This document shows positions 1 through 13,800 of a DNA stretch of 64,000 bases, piece after piece; the first letter of the stretch is position 1; every line of letters starts with the position of its first letter. The stretch is taken from the NCBI GenBank assembly GCA_905250125.1, contig CAJNOL010000752.1:1-64000 (forward strand), written 5' to 3'. Source of the DNA: Rotaria sordida (Eukaryota; Rotifera; Eurotatoria; Philodinida; Philodinidae). The notes under the pieces are model-generated. The model was given only the letters and a program-made list of their open reading frames with translations, was not told where the DNA came from and ran no database searches. The position numbers and the translations under genes are program-made.

Positions 1-39
1 AAAAAAAAAAAGAAACAGAATTTATATTTTAAATCTTAC

Positions 40-704
40 CTATCATCTTGGCGTGGTGAATAACGACGACGATTTCTAGATGAATCATAATCTCCACCAC
101 GAGAATATCGATCATTACCACCATTATTAAATGAACCACCTCGACGGCCGCCAATAGTACGTTTACGAGCAAATGAAACACCAACGCGTGAATTATCAAT
201 CATTCTATATAAAATAAAAGATTATTATCTTTATTTTGAAAATAAAAGAAAATCAAATAAACTTACTTTCCATCTAAAGCCTGCATAGCATCTTCAGCAT
301 CGGCGCGATGTTTAAAATTTATAAATGCAAAACAAGGTGGATTTGTTGCCATCCATACCTAAATCATTTCAAATAATAAAAGTCTATTCGATTGTTTTGT
401 TTCGAAGAACATACTTCATTTATTGTACCAAATTTTGAAAAAATTTTTTCAATATCACGTCGAGATGTACGTGGATTCAATGGTGATATATGTAAACGAT
501 AACCTGAATCACCATCCCATTTTGGTGCTTGAGCTGCACGACCACTATTTAAAAAAAAATTCATTGAAATATAAAAAACAAACAAAAAAAAAATACAAAT
601 TCATACGAAGATGTTGATGATAATGAACGTGATCTTGACCTTGATTTCGAACGTGATTTTGAACCTGCTGCTCCGCCTTGAGTTCGATTTCGACTTTGGC
701 TCAT
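40..704 (-). CDS. SR-family splicing factor with one RRM (SRSF3/7-like), 3' end off window
   Basis: Four exons are visible on the minus strand: 607-704, 415-544, 267-358 and 40-204; a GTAAG donor at 35-39 shows that the gene continues beyond the window. The start chosen is the ATG at 702-704. The N-terminus (about 33 residues) is rich in SR/KS dipeptides. A single RNA-recognition motif follows, from RLHISPLNP to [11 protein letters not shown], containing the signature [14 protein letters not shown], which resembles the VWVARNPPGFAFVEF block of SRSF3/SRSF7-type proteins. After the RRM comes an RGG/Ser/Tyr-rich stretch ([12 protein letters not shown], then RNRRRYSPR). Known role of the family: nuclear RNA binding, splice-site selection and mRNA export. 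An RS-like block ahead of the RRM is unusual for SRSF3/7, where RS repeats follow it, so an RNPS1- or Tra2-like architecture is an alternative. The RRM assignment is firm; the orthology is not. Confidence 0.82.
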
Positions 705-2981
705 CTCTTCTTTTTCTTTTCTTGCTGATAATTTAAAGAAAACTTTTATCTAAAAAAAATCACCAAAAATATATAATAAATATTACATAAGTAATTTTTT
801 TCAAGTGATATTTATATGACGACGATATCTTGTTTTCATATGGTAAAAATAATTCACTAGCAAGAATAATCATAGTCTAAAATTTGAATAACAATCAAGA
901 AAAAACTGAATGGATGGAGGCTATTATCATTGTAAAATATGGATTTTGTATCTGATTGGTTTATAATTTGTGTATAAGCATTGAGTCTATTGCCTTTGGT
1001 TCATTGGTTCATTTCAAAAGACCACAAATTTGTACATGTCAGTGTATACACGTCATGAGTGACATCTTGCGCATTAACTTGCCACGTACGAATTGGTTTG
1101 AATGGATATAAGATTAATACTCGAGTTTGAACAAGATTTGATCTACAAATCGTATGCTTGAAATTTTATACATATATAAATAGTAAATTATTGTTGAATA
1201 TTATCGACAAATTTTTTATATTTATATTTTTCTTTTGTTTTTGTCGTTGGACTTTTCATCAGGAAATCCTTCAAATGAAGCTTTTTGTTACAATTTAAAG
1301 CTTTCATATGATTTCGATCATTGATCGGATCATTTCTTGTTTGTTTAATCATAAGTGAATGCACTTTTCTCGACAGGTTATATCTTTATTAAAGACATAT
1401 CGAGATAGTTCTCACGATAGAACTCGACTCGTTAAGTTTATCTCGTCAGTGAATCTCTTATTGGTTTTTGTAAAGTGATGTGCACATGAGAACTCTATTA
1501 GGTATGAGTACACGATTGAATTGTCGCCAAATAAGATTGTTTTATGAACAAGCTGTGTATGTTTTTGAGTTCTGATTTCGTTTTCAATTCTTTTATTGTT
1601 CTTTATTTGCTTTCTATGTTCATAATTGGAACTGTCTTATGTATGATCTTTTACTTTTTTTCCATTTACTCGCTCTTCTCTCTTAACTCAATGCTATGCA
1701 AATTTTTTTTTTGTTTCTTGGTAGTGCAAAGCTATAAAACCGACTATATAAATAAACTATATAATTTAAAAAAATCAAGCCTCATATAACCCATGAGAAC
1801 ATTTTATGAGAAAATATGTTCAGAAATTCACTTGTTTTGTTGACACAATATGTTACGCATTAATTAAAGGAACACATCAAAAGATATATTTATTCAAATT
1901 TGTGTACAATCTATATTACTCCATTGTTTATTAACATACTTGACAAATCTATAGTTTCAAATAATATTAACTATGTATTCATCTTTCACAATATCTCAAA
2001 TCAATATAACGAAATTAATAACAACATTAAAGGCACTCAGATATGTTAGCTTACTATAATCAAATATATAAAGGATTCCATATTTGCTGGTGCTCTAGGT
2101 TATTGTTTAGTTTCTAACAGATCAATCGCTGCAAATATACGTAATGCATTAACACATAAGTAGAGGATGTGTAAATGAAATTTCATGAATTTATTATAAT
2201 TAACATTACAATAAAATTCATTTGAGAAAAATCAGCTATAACAATAGGATAACAAAAGTTAATATATGAAGAAACCATTTTCAATTTTTATTGTGCTTAC
2301 AGATCTAACTCACTTGCTCATTTGTCAAACATATAGAACTCATTCAATGGCGAACCATCATTGTGGCAAAGTGTGGCAGTTGCCACACCAACGATTTTTA
2401 TTCATTATGTGTTCTCCCGTACGACTGTTTTTTTCGGTCTAATCTGTTATCGGGAGCCTGCAAAAAGAAAAATAAGACCAGAAGTGACTCCTACTGTTCC
2501 ATAGAGGTATCCTCAGATAGGCCTCATTTGCCTGTTTTTCTAGAGCTGATATGGACATTGATTATTTATTGGTTCTTTTTCTAGTTTTTATGGAATTTAA
2601 AAGCGTCTGCGGGATAGTTTTTTACTAAAGAAAGAAAGATTGGATAAGGCCTTATGTTTTCAAGTACATTTGATTCATACTCTATCCTTTGGATATTATG
2701 CTTTGCTATTAATTTCAAAATCGGAAGGAACAAGTTCTATTGAGACATCTTGGACTTTAAGAAGGTAATAAAGTAATGCTCGTAACTAATCGAAACATAT
2801 AGTATAAAAATCCTTTGAACATATATGTTGTAGATAAAACTAAAATTCAGGCAAATTTAAAATTTGCCTAGACAACATTGAAATTTTAATTTTGACGAGA
2901 TATTGCTTAGGCAGAATCGAAATTTAAATTTCACCTAAGCAAAATTAGAATTCGACTAGAGATAAATTCATAACTGAATAG
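705..2981. other. Intergenic, no gene recognised
   Basis: AT-rich spacer between the divergently transcribed SR-protein and NWD2-like genes. Open frames here are short and compositionally non-coding. A short palindrome centred near 2860 (AGGCAAATTT / AAATTTGCCT), followed by a related AATTTAAATTT segment near 2920, is the only structure noticed. The promoter of the SR-protein gene should lie just right of 705, but no core element is distinctive. Confidence 0.5.
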
Positions 2982-3600
2982 AATAATCTTTTTATTCAAC
3001 AATATCTAGGTGAGGAAATTTACTGCTATCCGCTAGTTACGTTATCACGTACCTAACATTACAGAAGCTACTAGTTCCTGGGTGATCGGTAAATAATGAC
3101 TTTTGCATTACTAGTTATCAGATTAGAGTAACGTCGTGAACCTAGTAACTGCAATGGATAACCCAAATTTTCTGACTTGAATAAGGGAAAGGTATTTTTG
3201 AAAAATGACAATATTTCCTAAGTTTTAATCAACGATTTTTGGAGTCGGGAAATCCAAATCTATAAGTGATTGCTCTCAAATCATGAGTTCGATTTTGTTA
3301 TTAGGGGGAAGGATAATTTTCGAAAACAGTGATCTTATTCTATTCCTAGCGAAAAAGAACGAAACTCGGAAATTTCTAGAAGTTACTTGTAGGTTCGATT
3401 CATTGACTTCGAAACTCTTTAGCCACAACTTTAGGAAATACCATTATTTTTCGAAAAATACCTTTTCCTTATTCAACTCAGAAATTTTGCGTTATCCATG
3501 CAGTTACTAGATAAGGCGATGTTATCATTATCTGGTAACGTAACTAGCGGGTAACAGTAAAATCTCTTGCAAGAATGTTGTTGAATACAAAAAAATGATT
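2982..3600. mobile_element. Foldback/MITE-like inverted-repeat element
   Basis: The left arm (about 2982-3225) reappears as reverse complement in the right arm (about 3400-3600). Matching blocks include the outer TATTCAACAA, then CCGCTAGTTACGTTA, then GGATAAC..AAA.TTTCTGA, and AAGGTATTTTT. The middle (about 3230-3400) is weaker. Arms of this length with no transposase reading frame suggest a non-autonomous element. No target-site duplication could be fixed, so the superfamily is unknown. Confidence 0.65.
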
Positions 3601-4803
3601 TAAATTTTAATTGTTTTGGTAAGGATTTTTTATGATAAGTTTGTGATGCCATTTTTTTCGTTTTTTTTTTCTCATTTTTTTAAGAGTGAAAATAATAAAT
3701 ATAAAATGAACAGGATGAATACAACAGAAACTTCTTAGTATGATAATCGAAGTATGTGAACAAAACTTAAGGCTTGATTTTTTTATAAGTTTTTTACACT
3801 TTAATAATTTTGCCATACCAAAACAAAATGACCCTGGACCGCCGATGACAATACCAGTTTCGGTCTGTAATTTCTTATTGAACCAACAATGTGTATATGA
3901 ACGCTTACGGAAAGGAAATGAATGATAGGCATTGGAAACATTCTTTTTCTCTTTAATCATAGCTTATGAACGAGCGAGGAGAAAGAAGTACTATTTCACT
4001 CTAAAACTTCAGTATTGATTACAATTCTACTGCACGAATCTCTGAATGCTTCTCGTGATAATTAATTGAATCTAATCTATCGTTCACGATATACGAATAT
4101 TAATGTGTAAAAAAAACCATTCCTCTAGTTCCATTCGAGATTGTATGTAATTATGATTTGTTGAAAGATTGAAATAAAAATTTGATAAAAAAGAATAATC
4201 ACTGAATCAATTCTCTAAATCCGATGCGAAACATTCTAAAAGTTTCAATCAAATAATTCAAACGAAAGAAAGATTCATTTATAAATACATTCAATATTTA
4301 CTTGTTGCTGTACACAATGTTTTAAACATCTATAAAGATTTCTTTGTTCATATAGAATCCACATCATTGTTCCTTTTGACGATTCGATCATTAATATATA
4401 TAAATCGAGAAAATAAGTAAACAAATAAAAATTTATTTAAACTATTGACAAAAGAGCAATCTCAACTGTACTCATTTTAAAATGACACAAAAAAAGAAAG
4501 AAGAAGAAGATTGTCAGAAGTTTGTCGGTGTTTTTGCTTTCCGTTTCTTTATTTATTTATTATACAAGAATTTAATATAGTGATCGTGATTGATAAAGAA
4601 TAATAGAATAAAAAAGAAAAGAAACGAGTACTTTTTATTCATTAACCATTCTTTTCCTTTTTTCTTTTCTTTTTTTTCATCATCGTTTACACAATCTAAG
4701 TTTATTTTCTATATTATGTTTTATATAATTAGAAAGAAAGCTTATCATTATATCAATATAAAAAGAACTTAAGCTTATTTATTAATCATATTGAAATATA
4801 TCT
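3601..4803. other. Intergenic / 5' flank of the NWD2-like gene
   Basis: AT-rich sequence without a recognisable gene. The last few hundred bases precede the ATG at 4804 and should contain its promoter and 5' UTR; no TATA box or other element stands out from the AT-rich background. Confidence 0.4.
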
Positions 4804-7800
4804 ATGCCCGAACCAAGTTCTACCGATATACAAGAAGCTGAACTTATTCAACATGTTTTTTATGGTAACTTGGATAATTTACCTAATCTTGCTTCAAAAA
4901 TTGTACGTATTTTTACTTCATCAACGTTTACAGGTAAATTGATTGATATTTTTTTTTTGACGATAAACAAATAAAAATTCATATATTTTTAAGATACAAG
5001 TATGGAACGTAATTCACTTATGCAACATACATATCCAAAACTTAAAGAATATTGTCGAGAAAAACATGGTCTAGAATTTCAAGTAGTTGATATGCGTTGG
5101 GGTGTACGTGATGAAGCAACAGATGATCATAAAACAACAGAATTATGTATGCAAGAAATTGATAATTGTCAACGAGTTTCTGTTGGACCAAATTTTGTGG
5201 TATAGAATATATTTAAAATAATAAAGATTTCGAGAATTTTCTTAAAATTCATTTAATTCATATAGGTATTTCTTGGTCAAAAATATGGTTATCGTCCATT
5301 ACCAACAAAAATTGAAGAAGCTGAATTTCGTTTAATTTTATCTGTATCAAGTCCTGAAGATGCTCGATTACTTACTCAATGGTATAAACTTGATTCAAAT
5401 AATATTCCAAGTTTATTTTGTTTACAACCAGTCAGTTCAATTTTTACTAATTTTACTAATAAAGCTCATCCTCGTCTTATGGAAGAAGATCAAAGTCAAT
5501 GGTGGGAAACTATGAGTAAACTTAATCGAGCGGTACGTTGTGCTGCTTTAGCACTTTTCAATCAAGGTAAATTTACAGCACAAGATAATCATCGATATAA
5601 TTGGTCAGGTTAGTTAATATAATGAATATTTTTAAACAATTAAAAGCAAAAAAAGAAATTTCATTCATTAAATTTAGTTACTGAACAAGAAGTCGTTCGA
5701 GGTATATTAAATGCTAAAGATAGAGTTGATCATACATTAGCTTTTTTTCGTCATATTGAAAATATTAATATTAGTTTATTACGTCATTCAATGAAATTTA
5801 TTGATATTGCATCAAAACTAATTGATGAAGAAGCACAACGTATGTTATCCGATTTACGTGATGTTCGTGTAAGTTGAATAATTAATAAAAATAGAAAGAA
5901 GAAAGAAATAATTTGAATGTCAATGAATATCAAATTTAGGTACCAGCAGCATTACCTAAATCAAGTATAATTCGATATACAGTTGAATGGTCAGATGAAG
6001 ATGGTTTAAATAAAAATGTTCATGCTGAATATTTACAAAATTTTATTGATACATTTTATCAACGAATTTTAGAATTAATTGATCATGGTGTTGGACAACA
6101 GAAAAGTTTAGCAGCTAATAGGTAAAAATTTAAATATTGTTTAAATTGAACAAAAAAAACAGAATATTGAGCGTATTTATAAAGGAGGGGGGGTCGATAA
6201 GCAGTGAAATCTGCCCCCTTCAGAAATTCGACTTTATCTTAGCGAAACCATCATATTGGGTGCCCTAAAATGTTCTATTACAGAATTAATGAAATAGAGC
6301 TTGTTTTTGCTATGAACGGGTACAGTAACTTACTCAGTGGGCATTGCATTAAGAATAGTCCTGGCTTTTCATGATAAACGTCTCGCTTTATCCACTCAAT
6401 ACATGATCGAGCAGCCTTCTTTTCATATGGTTCGAGAGTACTTTTTGAGGGCTTTAAAATGGTATAAAAATGTTCAGGAATAAAAACTGAGCAGCAACAT
6501 TTGGTATGGAGAACATTGGACCACATACTCATAAAATAAGTGAAACATCGATGATAACTAACGAAAACCTCCATCGTTGTGAATCAATGGTATTGACCAC
6601 CACGCCAGTTTTCATATAGTTGATAGAACTTTTGAAGAGCTTCAAAATGATATAAAAATATCCAAGAAAAAACATTGGTCCGATAATGAGATCCTAACCA
6701 CACTACAGACCGGTCAGGATTTTGAGCTTTTTTCTACCAGAAAGGAGCCGATTTCAGTTGAAAAGTGATGATTTGGATTAAAAATAATGCTATATTCTGA
6801 ATTAGCATTAAAAACTGAGTAGATCTAACTCAGTTTCTATTTGTTTAGCAGATTTTTATTTTTTTCGAAAAATTCGTCCTTACTCCCCCTCAGTCATGGA
6901 CTAAAAAATAAGTTTCATAAAAAATGTAATCTGGCTATGTAAAACAAGTTCTAAGGTAATAAAATGACATTTGGGCGCTGAATAGCATATAGGGAAACAA
7001 TAAAAAGAAAGTTTTCATGAAATTCGTTTTCTGACCCATACCTGAGGGGGAGTAGGAACGAATTTTTCGAAAAAACTAAAAATCCGCCAAACAAATAGAA
7101 ACTGAGTTAGATCTACTCAGTTTTTAATGCTAATTCAGAATATAGCATTATTTCTAATCCAAATCATCACTTTTCAACTGAAATCGGCTCCTTTCTGGTA
7201 GAAAAAAGCTCAAAATCCTGGCCCGTCTGTAGTGTGGTCAGGATCTCATTATCGGACCAATGATTTTTCTTGGATATTTTTATATCATTTTGAAGCTCTT
7301 CAAAAGTCCTATCAACTATATGAAAACTGGCGTGGCAGTCAATACCATTAATTCACAACGATGGGGATTTTCGTTAGTTATTATCGATTTTTCACTTATT
7401 TTATGAGTATGTGGTCCAATGTTCTCCATACCTAATGTTGCTGCTCAGTTTTTATTCCTGAACATTTTTATACCATTTTAAAGCCCTCAAAAACTGCTCT
7501 CGAACCATATGAAAAGAAGGCTGCTCGATCATGTATTGAGTGGATAAAGTGAGACGATTATCATGAAAAGCCAGGACTATTCTTAATGCAATGCCCACTG
7601 AGTAAGTTACTGTACCCGTTCATAGCAAAAACAAGCTCTATTTCATTAATTCTGTAATAGAACGTTTTAGGCCATCCAATGTGATGATTTCGCTAAGATA
7701 AAGTCGAATTTCTGAAGGGGGCAGATTTCATTGCTTATCGACCCCCCCCTCCTTTCTTTCATTTTATTTTTTTCTTCGTTATAAATGTTTGATAGAAATT

Positions 7801-10800
7801 TTCAGCTTGTTAATCTTCTTTTGAACATTTTGTTTGCATGATTCAATAGACATTCAATTGAATTCATGTTAAATTATTGAAGAAACAAATTTTGACGTTC
7901 ATTTTTTTGTCGGAAAAAGGTTTTAGTGAAAAGTTATTACAATCATACGTGTAAAAAGATTCGTTTCCATATGAAGTCCTTCTGAAGTTATAACTATTTT
8001 ACTGGCCTTTCAACCTCTGGTCAGATACTAACTGCAAAATTGAATGAAGAAATATGCACCGACAACCTTACTCATGAACTGCACTCATAGCCAGTAAACT
8101 ACTCGAAAAGTTTCAGCCAAAATGGATAAGCTCTTCTAGAGATATTGAACAAGGGTAAAATATTAGTTTTTATAGAACGGCCAGAAAATCAAATCTTTTT
8201 CAACGTTCAAGACCTCTAGAGAAGATCATCCATTTTAGCTGAAACTTTTCGAACAGTTTGCTGACTTTACAACTTGCTTATAGATAAAGTTTCCGATGCA
8301 TATTTCTTTATTCGGTTCGTCAGCTAATATCTGGCCAGAAGTCGAAAAACTAATAAAATAGCTGTATCTTCAGAAGGACTACGTATGGGGACGAATCCTC
8401 TGTAGTGTTCTTCTAGTCTCGACGAGCCTTACATACGAGTGAAGGATGCACTCGATTGGCGCTTCATACTTAGAGACTTTGCTTTGTTAGCGTATATATT
8501 TGTGGAACAATAAAAATTCTTCGCATCAACTATTGGATTGTTGTTTCTATATTTACCATGGATAAACTTTCATTTCATGTAGAATTAGTTTTTACATATC
8601 TTATAGTTGAAGAGAACTAAACTTCTATAGAATAGTATCAATAGATACCATAGGGTACGGAAGGTTTAAGTAATATCGATTAATTTGATATCTTAAAAAA
8701 GTATTTTGTAAATTTTTATTTTTATTTTTATTTTTTTATTAGAGCCTATACCGAAATTCTTCAACAACTTCATGTTGTAAATTATTTCAGTCAAGATTTT
8801 CAAGGACGTACTGATATTCTCGAACGTGTACGTAATTATGTTCAAGGTTCATCAAAACAGCCATTAGTTTTATGGGGTGAAGGTGGTTGTGGTAAATCAA
8901 GTGTGTTAGCAAAAATAGTATCAGAATCTAAATCATGGTTTTTATCAAAAAATTGTTCATTAATAAGACTTGTTCGATTTCTTGGTACAACACCTGATAG
9001 TTCATCAGTTTGTCCATTATTACGTAGTGTTTGTCAACAAATAAGTTTATTATATGAAGTATCAGATAATGCTATACCAGTCGAATTATCTCAATTAACA
9101 AATTATTTTAAACGTTTATTAGAAAAAGCAACAGCAGATAAACCATTATGTATTTTTTTTGATTCATTAGATCAATTATCATCAGCTGATGGTGCACATT
9201 CAATGTCTTGGTTACCACCAACTCTTCCAAATTATGTTAAACTTGTAAAAAAAAACAAAGAACAATTTCTTTTAAAATATTTCTAATAAAGAATTTCAAT
9301 TTTTATAGATTGTTTCAACGTTACCAGGAATATATAGTATATTAAATACACTTCGAAATATAATTGATAGCCGAGAAAATTTTGTTCAAGTAAATATATG
9401 TTTAAGGATTTATTTTACTTTTATTTTTTATTAACCCTTTAACGTCCGGCGACGCATATATACGTCTAAACATTTCTTATAAAAATTTGGATTTTCGCCG
9501 AAAAAGCCAACAGTCAAAGGATTAAAAGACACACCGTTCGATAGAGCTTGACAAGTAGACATGGGTGATTCCGGATCGGAATCGGAATCGGCATCGACGA
9601 TTCCGATTCCAATCCCAAAAAAAATCATACTGCCGATTCCGATTTTGATACGAAAAAAAAATCGGAATCGGAAATATTTATCTTTTAGTAATGGTGTAGG
9701 CGACTTCGGTTTCAAAAAATTCTACCCTGCCGATTCCGATACGATTTCGATTGGAAAAAAAGTTAACTTTGCCCATGTCTATTGATAAGATCTATCTGCC
9801 ACGCTAGTCCTTAATCCTTTGACTCTCGGCTTTTTCTGCAAAAATCCAAACTTTTATTTAAAAAATGTTTGGACGCATATATGCGTCGCCGGGCGTTAAA
9901 GAGTTAATAATTATTGTTCTTTTTTTTTTCGAATTTAGGTAAAACCATTAGGTGAAGAGTTAGGTAAAACAGTATTAAAAGCTTGGTTAGCTCGTCATCA
10001 TCGAACAATATCTAATGCACAATGGTTTGTATTTTATAATTTGTTTGTTTTTCTTGTTCTTTACACGTTTAAAAAGTTATTTAATAAAATAGGGAATTAG
10101 TTCATGAACGTCTTGCTGAATGTAGTACTCCGTTATATGTTAAATTAGTATTTGATGAAATAAAATTATGGAAATCATATACAAAAATACAAGAAAAAGA
10201 TTTAGCTAAAACAGTATTAACATCAATAAATAAATTATTAGGACGAATTGAAAATCAACATGGACATATATTAGTTGCACATGCATTATCCTATATAACA
10301 GCATCAAAATCAGGTTTAAGTGAAGCTGAATTAGAAGATTTAATATCACTTGATGAAACTGTTTTAAATGATGTTTATCAATATCATTTACCACCTATTC
10401 GACGTATACCACCATTATTATGGACACGTATAAGAAATGATTTACCAAATTATTTAGTCGAACGTGAAGCAGAAGGTGTTAGTGTTGTTAGTTGGTATCA
10501 TCGACAATTTGCTGAAGGTAATACTCATGTTTTTTTTGACAGACTTCCATTATGATCTTCTTATTTAGCTTGGAAATATACTAGCATCATAACAAAAAAG
10601 ATCTTTTAATCTTCATTTAGAATTGGAAAAGAAACGAATCTAATTAATTGTAATACTATCTTTCATCTACCTCATACGTAATCCACCGATAATTTTCATG
10701 TGATATGATCGTGTGCATGATTTACTGTTTGTTGATTATTTCGAAAAAGAGAAATGAACAAATGTATAGACATTCTGAGAATCAATGTATGATTAGAACA

Positions 10801-13800
10801 AAAATTCCAATAAATTTTCCAAACGTACAATAACATCACGTACTACTAATTATTTTGGAAGGTTAACATTTTCGAATGAAAAATACCTGTAAATTCTCTA
10901 CATCCAAACATTTACATTACGATTATTTTACTGCAAAAAAGAACAATCTTTAGCATCGATTATAAGATTTCAAAACGTCGGAAACATAAAGTCATAAAAG
11001 ATGAATGTTTAATGGAATTGTGGCAACGTTATGATGAAGATCGTATTGATATTCCAGCGTTCTTAAAAGTTGCTAGATTGAGATATTTTCAACGTCCATC
11101 AAAACGTTAAATAGCCATCGATCTTTGTTTATATATCTATTGAAATACTTTTGCTTTTTTTTTGTTCTGACAAAACATTAATTGTCGCAGTATCTACTCA
11201 CTTGTTCATTTCTCTTCTTCGAAATAATCAATGAACAGTAAATCAATGTAAGCCGATATGTATTGATATGTCGAACTAAGAGATATGGAACCAACTTTAG
11301 TTCTGGTCTCGCGACCGAAGCCACGAGAAAAAAGATTGTTCTGCCTAGAACGAAAGATTATATTTATGTTTTGAAGGACATTATGTTATAAATCATATCA
11401 GTCAGAGGTGACTTAAAAAAGTGCTAGTCATCGACTAAAATTAATCAAAAAAGTGAGTATTGAAGGATGTTTTTCTAAATGTGATACAAATAAATTCTGG
11501 AAACATTATCTCTAGGTCGGGATCGCAACTAGACCAGATTTATCGAGACTAATAGTACAATAAACCTAACGATTTGGGATTTGATATTGTTTGGTTTTGG
11601 TTTCAAATGACTTAAATATCAAAGAATTTGATAAGATGATAAGATGAAATCAATAACGATCTGTTTTACTAGAGGTGCGGCACAACTAGAAAAAGACTTT
11701 GGGATTTCGAACCAAATCCTTAGTATTTGGTCTTGAACAAAATAATATAAATAGTTTGCGTTTCGATAATGGTCATCAAAATGCAAACTATTTATGTAGA
11801 TCTGATCCAAAAGCAAATCCATGTTCTAAATCCAAATCAAATCTCAAGGTTCTTGGTCTCACACATCTCTAGTAGGACTAACTTTTAACTTCGACTTCGC
11901 ATTTATGTATATAACGGAATCGATTTTAATATAAAGTATAGTGTAGTGAACTAAAAGTAGACATTGACTTGAATTAACTTATTTCTATTTTGTTTTATTA
12001 TTATTTTTTTCCAATACTTAGAAAGTCGTGACTTTATCGATATCTGCTTGAAATCTAATTCATATAAATATATATATTTTTTTCTTCATAGTTTCTCATG
12101 AACGTTATTTATCAAATCCAGATGAACGTCGAATATATCATTCTAATATGGCAGATTATTATCTCGGTATATGGGCTGGTCGTCCAAAACCTTTTCAATT
12201 TTCTGATCATCAAAAACGTATGTTTAATATATCATCAGCAGATGGTGAAGCTGATCGTAAAGTTCCAGCTCAACCACTTATATTTACAACAAATAATCCA
12301 GAAGGATCAGTTACAACAACACCAACTGTTCGTTATAATTTACGTAAATTAAGTGAATTACCATTTCAATTAATACATGCACAACGTGAAGATGATTTAT
12401 ATAAAAATGTTTTATTTAATTATGATTTTATTCATGCAAAATTATCATGTATGCCATTAAATTTATGTATATTCGATTATGAAAGTGCATTAGAATTTGT
12501 TTTTGATAAAGAAGTAAAATAAATAAAAAATGAATTGTGAATTTAAAAAATTCTTTTTTTTTTTTATTAATTTTATTTAGGTTAAATTAATGAGTGATGC
12601 ACTTCGTTTATCAAGTTCAATGTTAGCTGCTGATCCAAATAATTTAGCATGTCAAATAATTGGTCGTCTACTTCCATTTTATACAACATGTCATAAAATA
12701 GCTTCATTTATTGATCAATGTGAAAGTACTGGTTTACAAGTCATGGGTCTTGTACCAGCTTGTAATACATTACCATCGCCTGGCGGTCCACTTGTTTATT
12801 CATTAGAAGCTCATCAATTTGCCGTTTATGGTCTTGAAGTTATCTCATCTGGACAATCTCTTCTTACTGTATCAAATAAATTTATTGTTTTTGATTTATC
12901 AAGTGGTGATATTGTACGTATTATTGATCCTAAAATAGAAGGTATTATGACATATTTAGCACTTGCACCTGATCAACGTTATTGTGTAACAACAATAAGT
13001 AATCAATATATTATATGTAATTTATTAACTGGAGATTTAATTTTACGTGATTATCAATCATCATCAGTAAATAATCAACAACAACAACAAACAGGTGGAA
13101 ATACAACTAAAACTAATAATAAAACAAATAGTGGACAAATAACGGAATCTTTATTAGGTGCACATACAAGCAATACTCATTTTGTATTGTGGACGGCAAA
13201 AATGTATCAAGTGTATACAAATAAAGGTATCAGTCTTCGATATGAGTAAACTTTTTTAAAAATCTGATTCGAGTTAAATTTTAAAAGATATTGGAGAGCA
13301 CCTAACCATGCTTTTTCTGAAAACATAACTTTTTGATTATGCTAGATTTGTTCAGAGGTCTTAATCATACTTTTAGCTATTGTTGACTTCTCTTTCCATT
13401 CAATTGTGAAAGATATGCATAGTTTACCACTGGTGTAATTGTAGATTGATCTCTGCAACTTAGATGAAGCAACATTTGAATAGCTTCTCAGTTATCAATA
13501 AAAACATTTTCGGTTCTAGCTTGGTTTCATTTTTTTTTGTACCGTCGAGCTCTAATAGAAGACAGTGATTTTCTCTCAATTTCGGTATTATTTTTGTGTC
13601 AATTTTGTCAAATTGAAGCGTTTTGAAATGATATTGGTTTTCTGAAAGATCATTGTCTCTAAGAACAAGATTAATTTTTTTCTTCAAGGTGAATTACTTA
13701 CATTGCAACCAACACGTTTTCAAATTATACAAATTGAAGTATTAGAAGGACCACAAGTAGAAACTGTTTGTCGTACTGAAGATGTCAAAGATGATCAAGA

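Noticed and set aside
6278-6574. A 98-codon minus-strand frame inside the NWD2-like intron
   Set aside because: It lies in one palindrome arm and its mirror image is broken in the other arm. No domain and no splice context.
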